The notes under the pieces: generated by a model
The model's database searches: none
Told to the model about the DNA's origin: nothing
The model's input: the letters and a program-made list of their open reading frames with translations, nothing else
Program-made: the position numbers and the translations under genes
Virus record (IMG/VR): IMGVR_UViG_3300032246_000430
Span: 1 to 29,528 of that record
Source: a virus
Length of the DNA stretch: 29,528 bases
Reading direction: 5' to 3' (one strand)
Shown here: positions 1 through 6,209 of the stretch, piece after piece
Layout: the number at the start of each line of letters is the position of its first letter
Position numbering within the stretch: position 1 is the first letter of the stretch

Positions 1-184
1 TGTTACCTCCGTATGTTTCGTTGTAGTATTTTTCAAATGCTTCTTCTGATGTTAAATTATTAAAACCTTTTAAGTTTGTGATTCCGTATTCAAGTGCTGC
101 TATCCAAGTTTCGGCAAGTCGCTTCTTCTCCATTTCTTCCCTATCTATTGCCTCTAATAATTGTATTTCTGTGTATAGTTTCAT
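1..184 (-). CDS. Small phage protein with YYNETYGGN tail, cut by window edge
   Basis: Reads from an ATG at 184 and is still open at base 1, giving 61 complete codons. The visible protein is charged and helical and ends EKYYNETYGGN. The same tail ends the proteins at 181-579 and 29144-29392, so the true stop probably lies one codon outside the window (GGNK then TGA). The ATG overlaps the stop of the upstream gene (ATGA), and a GGAGGT encoded by that gene's Gly-Gly codons sits just before it. I recognise the C-terminal pattern from small accessory proteins of Bacteroidota phages but know no function for them. Confidence 0.7.
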   Translation of the reverse strand, partial: MKLYTEIQLLEAIDREEMEKKRLAETWIAALEYGITNLKGFNNLTSEEAFEKYYNETYGGN

Positions 185-579
185 TTGTTACCTCCGTATG
201 TTTGTTCGTAAAAATCTTCAAATGTTTTATAGTTACTCATTAAACTTTGGTTGTAAGTTTTTTCGTGTTGTGACTTCTCCATTTCTTTGGCTTGTTCAAT
301 TTCTGCTTTGTAAAATTCTAAAAATGATTTATCGTGTTTTAGAATATCATTAATTAACCATTCTACTGCCGTTTGTTGTTTGTTGTTTGTCCAATATATC
401 GGTTTGGTTGTAACTAATGTTGTTTTCCAATGTATTTCACTTTCTTTTGTGATTTGTTCTTGGCAAAATTTAATGATTGATAAATATACACCTTTGTGGA
501 TACTTGAATCTTTGTCCATTTGTTTTTGACAAAATTCAATAATAGAATCTACTGCCGTTTGTTTTGTTTTGTTGTTCAT
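181..579 (-). CDS. Accessory phage protein with internally repeated QTAV module
   Basis: 132 aa, function unknown. The N-terminus (NNKTKQTAVDSIIEF) is echoed about 65 residues later by TNNKQQTAVEWLI, and both resemble the N-terminus of the 29144-29392 protein. The second half follows the pattern TAVEWL, then an AKEME helix, then EDFYEQTYGGNK, which I recall as common in small proteins of Bacteroidota phages. It therefore looks like two related cassettes fused head to tail. Its start overlaps the VRR-NUC stop (ATGA), and its last codons encode the GGAGGT used by the next gene. Confidence 0.8.
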   Translation of the reverse strand: MNNKTKQTAVDSIIEFCQKQMDKDSSIHKGVYLSIIKFCQEQITKESEIHWKTTLVTTKPIYWTNNKQQTAVEWLINDILKHDKSFLEFYKAEIEQAKEMEKSQHEKTYNQSLMSNYKTFEDFYEQTYGGNK

Positions 580-920
580 ATCTGTATATATTTTTCTATT
601 GTTTGTTTAAACTCATCAAAGCCCCTTACAACTACATAATCAAATCCTTGCTCTTTTGCCATTCTCTCAAAAGCTCTTTGGCTAGGTTGCACAATACCTT
701 TTGCCGTTTTCATCTCAATCCACAATCCAGAGTACTCAGTATTTTTATACATCAAACACAAATCTGCAACCCCACTTAAAACTCCCTCAGCTTTCATAAT
801 AGATGCCGTTATTGGATTCCTATATCCCCCGTTTGGAATGGCAAATAAACATAAGTCAGGATAAGAATACTTAAACCATTTAACACACTGGATTTGTAAA
901 TTACTTTCTAAATGTCTCAT
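576..920 (-). CDS. VRR-NUC family nuclease
   Basis: 114 aa, the usual length of stand-alone phage VRR-NUC proteins. This is the PD-(D/E)XK-like fold found in Holliday-junction and flap nucleases. Visible motifs are Glu5 in the first helix, PNGG at 29-32, GVLSGVADLCL with the metal-binding Asp53, IEMK with Glu69 and Lys71, and a following QxxF helix. It lies at the distal end of the replication/recombination block, which fits processing of recombination intermediates alongside the ERF and SSB-like proteins. Start and stop both overlap neighbours by 4 nt, indicating coupled translation. Confidence 0.9.
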   Translation of the reverse strand: MRHLESNLQIQCVKWFKYSYPDLCLFAIPNGGYRNPITASIMKAEGVLSGVADLCLMYKNTEYSGLWIEMKTAKGIVQPSQRAFERMAKEQGFDYVVVRGFDEFKQTIEKYIQI

Positions 921-1102
921 CTAAATCCTTTTTGCTTTTTGTTAAAAACTATTGTACATTCCTTTTTATCGCAAATCTTTTGCTCCCCATCAAAATCAAT
1001 CAAATATTTATCTTTTGGCAAAGTTTCAACAACATAACCAAAAATTGATTTGATTGCCAGTAGTGGTCTGTATGCAACTAATTTTCCGTTATAGTTCATC
1101 AT
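917..1102 (-). CDS. Hypothetical 61-aa protein
   Basis: Not recognised. Basic and beta-rich, with one CDKKEC motif near residues 44-49 whose two cysteines could pair or bind metal. Its start overlaps the end of the DnaA-domain gene by 14 nt and its stop overlaps the VRR-NUC start (ATGA), so it is clearly part of the replication operon. The ATG at 1099, one codon later, is an equally possible start. Confidence 0.7.
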   Translation of the reverse strand: MMNYNGKLVAYRPLLAIKSIFGYVVETLPKDKYLIDFDGEQKICDKKECTIVFNKKQKGFR

Positions 1103-1508
1103 TTAACTCTATTTGTTTTAAAATACATTCCTCAACCAAATTAAATAAGTCTATTTCTTTTGGGTAACTAAAAGGATAAGTTTGCCACGCATTTACTCTG
1201 TTAATAGTGTAAATTATTGAGCTGTGGTGCCTACAAAACAATTTTGCTATTTGAAACTGAATAATTCCCCCGTGTTTGTGCATCATAAATATAGCCAGTT
1301 GCCTAACAATTGACAATTCCGCTGGTTTTTTTTGACTGACAAAATCCTTTTTATCGTACCCAGTTATTTCGTGTATCACATCAAAAATTAAATTAATCAT
1401 ACCAAAAGACTTTTCCCGTTTTTTATAATTGGAAAGGGTAATAATCTTTTTCCTTAATTGCTTATTTTCTTGTTCAAGGTGTTTAATCCTTGCTATAAAA
1501 CTGCTCAT
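1089..1508 (-). CDS. DnaA domain IV-like DNA-binding protein with coiled-coil N-terminus
   Basis: 139 aa. Residues about 5-30 form a charged coiled coil (KHLEQENKQLRKK). Residues about 65-108 resemble the C-terminal DNA-binding domain of DnaA: IVRQLAIFMMHKHGG, then QIAKLFCRHHSSIIYTINRV, where the stretch around HHSS aligns with the DHTT/DHST signature that reads DnaA boxes. The AAA+ ATPase part of DnaA is absent. Such stand-alone domains occur in phage replication blocks. Binding to host-type DnaA boxes, and either recruiting or blocking host DnaA, is inferred. It overlaps the upstream gene by 4 nt. Confidence 0.8.
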   Translation of the reverse strand: MSSFIARIKHLEQENKQLRKKIITLSNYKKREKSFGMINLIFDVIHEITGYDKKDFVSQKKPAELSIVRQLAIFMMHKHGGIIQFQIAKLFCRHHSSIIYTINRVNAWQTYPFSYPKEIDLFNLVEECILKQIELNDEL

Positions 1509-2179
1509 ATCTTTTTACTTTTAACAGTTATGTAAAATCTGGCAGCATTGCGAATCATAGTTTCATACTTTTCATTCTTAAATACATCCTCATGCCTTGC
1601 AATCATATTCTTAATCCATTGCTTTGGGTTTCTGCCATGTTCTAAATTAAAAACTTTCTTATCATGTCTGAAAAAGTATTGAACTATGTTTGAAAGCTCA
1701 TCGTCTGAAAAGTTTTTATCCTGAATATCATTTTCAAGGTACTTCCAACAAATCGACCATCTCGAATAAAAAATTGCTTTTGTAGAATTTTCCATCCCAT
1801 GAACCTCTTTTTTACATTGGTCTATCATAACGTTGTAATCAATACGGTCTAATCTTTGTTCTTGAGGGGCTTGTAGGTACTTTTTCGGCTCGGTTGGTAT
1901 CAACCTACCATTAACATCTAAATATGCGTTTAAAAGCGTTGAAATAAAAAACATATTAACAACCTTAACTGGTTTAATTAATGGCAAATTTCCAGCTGCC
2001 CAAAACTCAAATGCTCTTGGCAATAAAATAATATCATATTTTCCGTATGTCATACGCAAAAATGTGATAAATTCTGTTGGGTCGTTCTCAGGGGGTAACA
2101 TCCCACCCATATTACAAAGCCAGTGTAAATGTTTAGCAATAACGTATTGCTCGGTTTCTTTAATAAATTGTGTCTTCAT
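1505..2179 (-). CDS. Replication-block protein of unknown function
   Basis: 224 aa from the ATG at 2179. I chose this start over an in-frame ATG at 2257 because a near-consensus promoter with operator occupies 2185-2215, just upstream, and the longer version would overlap the previous gene. The protein is helical and aromatic-rich (HLHWLCNMGG, RAFEFWAAGNLP, a long helix with NAYLDVN). I recall similar proteins beside replication initiators in Bacteroidota phages but know no function. There are no nucleotide-binding or nuclease motifs. Confidence 0.75.
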   Translation of the reverse strand: MKTQFIKETEQYVIAKHLHWLCNMGGMLPPENDPTEFITFLRMTYGKYDIILLPRAFEFWAAGNLPLIKPVKVVNMFFISTLLNAYLDVNGRLIPTEPKKYLQAPQEQRLDRIDYNVMIDQCKKEVHGMENSTKAIFYSRWSICWKYLENDIQDKNFSDDELSNIVQYFFRHDKKVFNLEHGRNPKQWIKNMIARHEDVFKNEKYETMIRNAARFYITVKSKKI

Positions 2180-2184
2180 GTCTG

Positions 2185-2215
2185 CAAATATATTATTTAA
2201 TATTGTAAATACAAA
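2185..2215 (-). promoter_or_regulatory. Early promoter with near-consensus spacing
   Basis: On the minus strand TTTG (2212-2215), 19 nt, then TATATTTG (2185-2192), matching the Bacteroidota TTTG-N19-21-TAnnTTTG consensus. The box ends 5 nt before the ATG at 2179, so the predicted start of transcription falls on or next to the start codon. The spacer contains the operator at 2195-2210. Confidence 0.75.
2195..2210. promoter_or_regulatory. Operator-like near-palindrome, copy 1
   Basis: ATTTAATATTGTAAAT on the plus strand, between the -33 and -7 boxes, 2 nt from the -7 box. It matches the copy at 4665-4680 at 14 of 16 positions with identical placement. A bound protein would block RNA polymerase. 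Confidence 0.6.
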
Positions 2216-2216
2216 A

Positions 2217-2912
2217 TTAAACTCCCCAACTATTAATTTTTTCTTTCTTATCTTCATAAGGTAAACTATCATTCCAACGCTTTGAATTGATGTAAGTGCT
2301 AAAATGTGGTAAAAATTGCATCTTTCCGTTTCTGTGGTGATTCTCTAAATATTTTGGGATGTGTTCTTTTATTTCTAACATTTCTTTTTTTGTTAAACGC
2401 TTAAAAGCTGTTAATGAGGTTTGTTTGTTTCCTTTCTTTTGATAAGCATTCCAAAAAAAATCAAAAACTTCATCAACCTTTATTTTATCATTTTTAATTA
2501 AATCTTTATTATCAATTATAATTATATCTTCATTTTCATTTTCATTTTCCATATGTTCTACATATGTAATAGATGTGTTTAACATATCTTTTTCATGTGT
2601 TAATGTTTTTTCTTGAGGTTGTTCTTTCTTTTTTCTATTGTTAGCCCTACTTTCTGAATACGCTTTACGTTTACTGATTTCAGTATCTAACCTTTCATTA
2701 AAAAATAAACCATCCTCATCTTTGGCAAATTTTTCAAATATGTCTTCATCATATGCAATACATATCTTTAACATATCTTTTTCTTTAAGATGTCCATTTT
2801 GGTGCTGGTGGCAAAGTAAACGAATATATTTGCCTACTTGCTCATTAGTTAAAAACGATGTTCCAGTCAAGAAATCACTTGAATAAAACAAAAATGCTGG
2901 GTCTTTACTCAT
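2217..2912 (-). CDS. Phage replication initiator / helicase-loader-like protein
   Basis: 231 aa from the ATG at 2912 (an upstream TTG would add ten poorly supported residues). Residues 1-75 resemble the DUF1376/replisome-organizer winged-helix N-terminus (DPAFLFYSSDFLTGT, then VGKYIRLLCHQHQNG, then ISKRKAYSESRANN). A long acidic, Asn-rich linker follows. The C-terminal domain (FDFFWNAYQKKGNK, HFSTYINSKRWND) matches the end of DnaT/replisome-organizer-type proteins that bind origins and bring in a helicase. No helicase or primase gene is in the window, so it probably recruits host enzymes. It has its own promoter at 3026-3053. Confidence 0.75.
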   Translation of the reverse strand: MSKDPAFLFYSSDFLTGTSFLTNEQVGKYIRLLCHQHQNGHLKEKDMLKICIAYDEDIFEKFAKDEDGLFFNERLDTEISKRKAYSESRANNRKKKEQPQEKTLTHEKDMLNTSITYVEHMENENENEDIIIIDNKDLIKNDKIKVDEVFDFFWNAYQKKGNKQTSLTAFKRLTKKEMLEIKEHIPKYLENHHRNGKMQFLPHFSTYINSKRWNDSLPYEDKKEKINSWGV

Positions 2913-2932
2913 TATTTTTTTTACATAAAAAA

Positions 2933-2979
2933 ACCCTATCAAAAATGCCGCAGTCAGATTGCAACAAATTCAATAGGGT
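2933..2979. promoter_or_regulatory. Inverted repeat in the leader of the replication initiator
   Basis: ACCCTAT at 2933-2939 and ATAGGGT at 2973-2979 are exact complements separated by 33 nt, inside the predicted 5' leader of the 2217-2912 gene. It could be an initiator binding site or an mRNA hairpin. The stem is short, so this is tentative. Confidence 0.3.
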
Positions 2980-3025
2980 AAAAGTGGTTAAAGTATAGAG
3001 ATATCTGACACCTCACTTAACAATA

Positions 3026-3053
3026 CAAATATAATGCTTTTTTCTTATTTCAA
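3026..3053 (-). promoter_or_regulatory. Promoter of the replication initiator gene
   Basis: TTG (3051-3053), 17 nt, TATATTTG (3026-3033) on the minus strand, in the 145-nt gap between genes. Unlike the other early promoters it would give a leader of roughly 105 nt, and it has no ATTTA...TAAAT operator. Confidence 0.6.
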
Positions 3054-3057
3054 ACTT

Positions 3058-3483
3058 TTATTTTTTTAATTTCAAAACAATTGCCGTTGTGCCTTGTTTG
3101 TAACTTGCTGGGATGACTTCCTCGCCATCCCCAGTAACAACCATACCCTTTTGCAATCCTATTTTGTAGGCATTTTGAGAGGCTTTCTCAAGTTCTTTGA
3201 TACGTTCCTTCAAAATCACTATTTCATCAATATGAGAGTAATCATATTTACCACCAACTTCACGAACATCCACGTTATAACCTAAGTAGCCGTTGGCATC
3301 CCCTTTGTACTTTTCAGCTTCTTTTAATGCCATTGGTTTGATTACATCTATTCTGTCGCTTAAATAGTCTAAAAGCTCTTTAAAAAAAATAAATATTTCA
3401 AGTGGGCATTTATCACCATTTTCAACACGATAACTACACGCATCAATTTGCATTTTAATTATCTTTTTTACATCATCTATCAT
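3058..3483 (-). CDS. Conserved phage protein downstream of ERF, unknown function
   Basis: 141 aa. Helical first half, then a beta segment (GYNVDVREVGGKYDYSHIDE), then a coiled-coil helix and a beta-rich C-terminus ending in basic residues. The EVGxKYDYS pattern followed by a helix is one I recall in proteins next to recombination genes of Bacteroidota phages. No activity is known to me. It is coupled to the ERF gene by an ATGA overlap. Confidence 0.75.
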   Translation of the reverse strand: MIDDVKKIIKMQIDACSYRVENGDKCPLEIFIFFKELLDYLSDRIDVIKPMALKEAEKYKGDANGYLGYNVDVREVGGKYDYSHIDEIVILKERIKELEKASQNAYKIGLQKGMVVTGDGEEVIPASYKQGTTAIVLKLKK

Positions 3484-4001
3484 TTTAACAATTCATTTCT
3501 ATTCTTTTCGTCTAAAACAAAATGCTTAAATACTTCTTGAATATCGCCACCCTCTTTTAAGAACGTTTTAACCGATTCCCATTTTTCGTGAGCTGGGTTT
3601 AATGATGGTTTTGGCTTTTGTGTACTGGCTGCGTTGCCATCGTCATCCTCAGCCGATAAACAAAGTATTGATTGTAGTGCGTAACGTCTGGCATAGGTAA
3701 TCCCTGAACCCATTGCTTGAGGGTTGGTTTCGTCTTTTACTCTTATAGGGCAAAAACTTTTAAAGTACTCACCACTCTCAGCGTGAATTAAAGCTGTTAC
3801 TAAATCACTTCCGTCAGGGTGCTGGGTAATTATTAACCCACAATCTTGCAATATTGGATAAGAACTATCCAAAATGCTGTTTAAATCAGCATATTTGCTT
3901 TTAAAATGTGGGTTAATTGCACTTTTGCTTACTTTGTTCAAAAGACCTTGAAATTTAAACAATGCTTTTGAAATTTCTTTGATTGATGTACTTGTTTCCA
4001 T
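3480..4001 (-). CDS. erf: ERF family single-strand annealing protein
   Basis: 173 aa. Anneals complementary single strands in recombination-dependent replication or genome circularisation. The ERF core is clear: NPHFKSKYADLNSI near residues 31-44, CGLIITQHPDG, LIHAESGEYF, and the signature PQAMGSGITYARRYALQSIL followed by AEDDDGN. The C-terminal tail is a variable linker plus a short helical region. It lies directly behind the SSB-like gene, the usual arrangement for an annealase and its partner. Confidence 0.95.
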   Translation of the reverse strand: METSTSIKEISKALFKFQGLLNKVSKSAINPHFKSKYADLNSILDSSYPILQDCGLIITQHPDGSDLVTALIHAESGEYFKSFCPIRVKDETNPQAMGSGITYARRYALQSILCLSAEDDDGNAASTQKPKPSLNPAHEKWESVKTFLKEGGDIQEVFKHFVLDEKNRNELLK

Positions 4002-4027
4002 ATCTGTATATTTTGTTTGTTTAAATT

Positions 4028-4462
4028 CTAAAACGGCAAATCGTTAATTGCCTCTTGTGTTTGTTTGCTAAATTGCTGTGGTTGTTCGCCTTTAATCTTG
4101 CCAGTGTTCAAATAGTATTCAAACTCTTTTGCTCTCTCAACAATGCTTTGAATTGATGCCCCAACTGAACTATTTTGTACTGCCATTTGCAAAGCTTCTA
4201 ATTTAAAGCCCCACTCTTTCTTTGGTCCGTCTGTTGTTGCTAATTTAATTGCATAGTAAGTGCCTTGCTTACCTTGTTTAGTTTCAATAGTGTAGTTAAC
4301 ATCTTTGCCAGCTTCAAAACGATTTTGGTCTTGAGCTTTTGTTGTGAACGTTCCACAATCGCCATTGGCAAAGGTTACGATAAATTGGTACATTGTACCA
4401 TACTGCGATTCAAAGCTGCCAGATGGCTGTACGCTTTTTACTTTACTTAATTTTGTTTCCAT
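4028..4462 (-). CDS. ssb: Single-stranded DNA-binding protein-like (OB fold, acidic tip)
   Basis: 144 aa. The first 75 residues are beta-rich with OB-fold-like periodicity and aromatic residues (YQFIVTFANGDCGTF, VNYTIETKQGKQGTYYAIKL). The chain ends NDLPF, the acidic-Pro-Phe tip through which SSB proteins recruit partner enzymes. It does not look like canonical bacterial SSB, so it is a functional analogue, and the symbol is by role. It overlaps the HTH gene by 16 nt and precedes ERF. Confidence 0.75.
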   Translation of the reverse strand: METKLSKVKSVQPSGSFESQYGTMYQFIVTFANGDCGTFTTKAQDQNRFEAGKDVNYTIETKQGKQGTYYAIKLATTDGPKKEWGFKLEALQMAVQNSSVGASIQSIVERAKEFEYYLNTGKIKGEQPQQFSKQTQEAINDLPF

Positions 4463-4650
4463 GTTAAATTTGTTTCAGGTTTATAGTTTAGTTTTGTTAA
4501 TATTTCAATTTGCTTTTCCAGTGATAGTTCATTACGTTTAAAATTGAATTTCCAAGAGGTAACCGTGTTGTAATTTGTACCAGTAATCTTGGCAATTTTT
4601 TCGTTTGTGTATTTCTCAAAAATAGTGCTGAGTGCTTCGTTTGTTGTCAT
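4447..4650 (-). CDS. Small helix-turn-helix regulator, candidate early repressor
   Basis: 67 aa. A helix-turn-helix can be read at about residues 16-36 (NEKIAKITGTNYNTVTSWKF), followed by a second helical segment. It is the first gene of the SSB/ERF transcript. Its own promoter contains a 16-bp near-palindrome between the boxes, repeated at two other early promoters, so auto-repression and control of the early block are plausible inferences. Cro-like timing control is one alternative. Confidence 0.7.
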   Translation of the reverse strand: MTTNEALSTIFEKYTNEKIAKITGTNYNTVTSWKFNFKRNELSLEKQIEILTKLNYKPETNLTWKQN

Positions 4651-4654
4651 AGTG

Positions 4655-4662
4655 CAAAGATA
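4655..4662 (-). promoter_or_regulatory. -7 box of the regulator/SSB/ERF operon
   Basis: TATCTTTG on the minus strand, ending 4 nt (CACT) before the ATG at 4650. The -33 position reads only TTAA, so the promoter may be weak or need activation. A leaderless transcript is predicted. Confidence 0.6.
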
Positions 4663-4664
4663 GT

Positions 4665-4680
4665 ATTTATAATTGTAAAT
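4665..4680. promoter_or_regulatory. Operator-like near-palindrome, copy 2
   Basis: ATTTATAATTGTAAAT, a near-perfect palindrome (only the T/G pair at the sixth positions from each end breaks symmetry), 2 nt from the -7 box of the HTH gene. Confidence 0.65.
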
Positions 4681-4696
4681 ATTAAATTAAAATGTA

Positions 4697-4825
4697 TCAT
4701 TTGTTGTTTTTTATCTTTTTAAAATCTCTTATTAAATCCGCAGTTAAAACGATAATACATAAAGTTGATACAATTATTGCAATTATAAAAACCAAACAGA
4801 TAAAGACTTTTTCAATAATTATCAT
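4697..4825 (-). CDS. 42-aa single-pass membrane protein
   Basis: A short gene whose ATG overlaps the stop of the upstream gene (ATGA). The first ~30 residues are almost wholly hydrophobic (VFICLVFIIAIIVSTLCIIV), followed by a basic tail (RDFKKIKNNK), predicting one membrane helix with the C-terminus in the cytoplasm. Not recognised. It follows another N-terminally anchored protein, so the two may act together, for example in superinfection exclusion or early membrane take-over (inference). Confidence 0.65.
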   Translation of the reverse strand: MIIIEKVFICLVFIIAIIVSTLCIIVLTADLIRDFKKIKNNK

Positions 4826-5067
4826 ACTAATTCGTCCCTCATTTTGCCCTTATACATTTTGTTCAAAGTGCGATTGCATTGCTTTGCAAGCGGTGTCATT
4901 GGTTGCCAGTTTGGAATATCGTAAACTTCAAAGTTTCTAACGTGGTCGACCTCTGGGCGTTTCTTGTTGATTCTGATAATGTCAAGAATAATAATTCTTG
5001 TAAACATAACGCTAACCACTAAACCAAGTGCAGCGAATGAATAAATAATGTCTGTTAAATGATTCAT
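4822..5067 (-). CDS. Small membrane-anchored protein, unknown function
   Basis: 81 aa. Residues 5-32 are a membrane helix (YSFAALGLVVSVMFTRIIIL), followed by a basic stretch and a soluble tail containing DIPNWQPMTPLAKQCNRTLNK. Not recognised. It lies 2 nt after the coiled-coil gene and is coupled to the 42-aa membrane gene by an ATGA overlap. Confidence 0.7.
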   Translation of the reverse strand: MNHLTDIIYSFAALGLVVSVMFTRIIILDIIRINKKRPEVDHVRNFEVYDIPNWQPMTPLAKQCNRTLNKMYKGKMRDELV

Positions 5068-5069
5068 AA

Positions 5070-5258
5070 TTATAAGTTTTTAAGTGTTCTTTGCTTTAAC
5101 TCGTTAAACATTCTGTAATACTCCTTGTGCATATATTCTTCATGCTCAAGTTTTAATTGTGCCATTTCTAATTGAAATTTCAATTCTGATAGTTTGCTTT
5201 CAAGTTCAACAATCTGTTGAAATAAAGCTGTTGTTGGTGTCGTTTGTGTCTGTAACAT
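5070..5258 (-). CDS. Small coiled-coil protein, first gene of an early transcript
   Basis: 62 aa from the ATG at 5258. A GTG 15 nt upstream falls inside the promoter box and is rejected. After a Thr-rich start, residues 13-55 form a heptad-patterned coiled coil (IVELESKLSELKFQLEMAQL). Function unknown. The promoter box ends 4 nt before the ATG. Confidence 0.7.
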   Translation of the reverse strand: MLQTQTTPTTALFQQIVELESKLSELKFQLEMAQLKLEHEEYMHKEYYRMFNELKQRTLKNL

Positions 5259-5262
5259 GATG

Positions 5263-5292
5263 CAAATATACACCTATATTTTGAATTTACAA
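5263..5292 (-). promoter_or_regulatory. Early promoter ahead of the coiled-coil gene
   Basis: TTG (5290-5292), 19 nt, TATATTTG (5263-5270) on the minus strand. The -7 box ends 4 nt (CATC) before the ATG. The -33 TTG lies inside the operator copy at 5285-5300. Confidence 0.7.
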
Positions 5293-5300
5293 TACTAAAT
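5285..5300. promoter_or_regulatory. Operator-like near-palindrome, copy 3
   Basis: Minus strand ATTTAGTATTGTAAAT fits ATTTAnnATTGTAAAT. Relative to copies 1 and 2 it is flipped and sits 14 nt rather than 2 nt from the -7 box, covering the -33 element. Confidence 0.55.
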
Positions 5301-5311
5301 ATAAAATAATT

Positions 5312-5344
5312 AAAAAAATACCCAAACTTTTTTGTGAATGGGTA
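5312..5344 (-). terminator. Intrinsic terminator after the endolysin
   Basis: On the minus strand TACCCA and TGGGTA (5339-5344 and 5319-5324) form a 6-bp stem with a 14-nt loop, followed by seven Ts. It ends the endolysin transcript just before the early promoter at 5263-5292. Confidence 0.7.
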
Positions 5345-5370
5345 GTTTTATTGAGTGAATGGATAAAAAC

Positions 5371-6003
5371 TTATTTCAGGCTTTTTAAGGCTTCAATTAA
5401 TTTTGGATGAGGGTAAACATCACATTTATCTTTTCTCACGCTATTATGCGTAAAAACCCCATTATCGCCTTTTAAAGCTCTTGGGCATACTTGCCAAATA
5501 TCCTCATTATATTTTAAATCTATTTTGTATTTCTCTTTCCAAAGTTTCAAGAGCTCCACAACTGATGCAATTTGCTCATCAGTATAATTTTGGAAATACT
5601 TAAATCCTTTATATGTTTTTTCAAGTTCACAAACTTGGTCTTTGGGAATTTCAGTATTGGTATAAGAATAAAACTTTTCACCTTTTTTTGTGAGTTGCCC
5701 CCAGTTTACTAATTCAATCCCAATAGAATTTTTATCCAATGGAATAAAAGATAATCCAAATTCTCGAAATGTGGTATTTGTTAATCCTAAATGATATGCC
5801 CAAAATTCAGAACCAAAGCCCTGAGCAATTGAACCATCTCTGCCGATAGCAATGCAAGTTCCAACCCTACCAATTTTGTCTTGTTCCCAATTGTGAAATA
5901 CATTCTCAGGAATGCCAGTTCCAGCCGTATGGTGCAAATAGATTTGATTCTTATTTGTTACCTCACGATAAAAATCCTTAAATAATACTTGTTTTATTTT
6001 CAT
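5371..6003 (-). CDS. N-acetylmuramoyl-L-alanine amidase endolysin (Amidase_2)
   Basis: 210 aa. Cleaves the bond between MurNAc and the stem peptide of peptidoglycan at lysis. Motifs: IYLHHTAGTG with metal ligand His24, FWAYHLGLT, SIGIELVNWG near residues 93-102, and C-terminal GVFTHNSVRKDKCDVYPHP, which carries the other metal-site residues. There is no signal peptide, so export needs a holin, and two candidates lie at 7055-7410. It overlaps the DUF3310 gene by 26 nt and is followed by a terminator. Confidence 0.92.
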   Translation of the reverse strand: MKIKQVLFKDFYREVTNKNQIYLHHTAGTGIPENVFHNWEQDKIGRVGTCIAIGRDGSIAQGFGSEFWAYHLGLTNTTFREFGLSFIPLDKNSIGIELVNWGQLTKKGEKFYSYTNTEIPKDQVCELEKTYKGFKYFQNYTDEQIASVVELLKLWKEKYKIDLKYNEDIWQVCPRALKGDNGVFTHNSVRKDKCDVYPHPKLIEALKSLK

Positions 6004-6205
6004 TTTGTAATTCTATTAATTTATTTAAATACCATTGGGCTTTTTGTAAATCCTCAATCCCGTTTTTTCTGTCATATCTCCAAATATACTTTTGAATATT
6101 GCCTTTTAAATAGCCCTTAAACGCTTCATTACTCATTGAGCTTCTAATTGCCTCAATACATTCAATTGAGCCATCGTAATGGGCTGGTTTGTTTATCTTA
6201 TCCAT
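5978..6205 (-). CDS. DUF3310 protein (phage nucleotide kinase-like family)
   Basis: 75 aa from the ATG at 6205, chosen because a TATATTTG box ends 4 nt upstream and the family begins this way. It shows the DUF3310 pattern: KPAHYDGSIECIEAI, then GYLKGNIQKYIWRYDRKNG, then LQKAQWYLNKLIEL. These small proteins are common in tailed phages and were linked to T7 gene 1.7-type functions, but the activity is not settled. It shares a transcript with the endolysin. Confidence 0.9.
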   Translation of the reverse strand: MDKINKPAHYDGSIECIEAIRSSMSNEAFKGYLKGNIQKYIWRYDRKNGIEDLQKAQWYLNKLIELQNENKTSII

Positions 6206-6209
6206 TTTG

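Noticed and set aside
78-779. Plus-strand open frames near the left end (78-353, 564-779)
   Set aside because: They lie antisense to well-packed minus-strand genes with recognisable proteins, and their translations are Phe/Ser/Ile/Leu-rich, as expected for the complement of AT-rich genes.
2913-2942. Longer start for the replication initiator (TTG at 2942)
   Set aside because: Adds ten residues without family support. ATG at 2912 begins the conserved SKDPAFLFYS.
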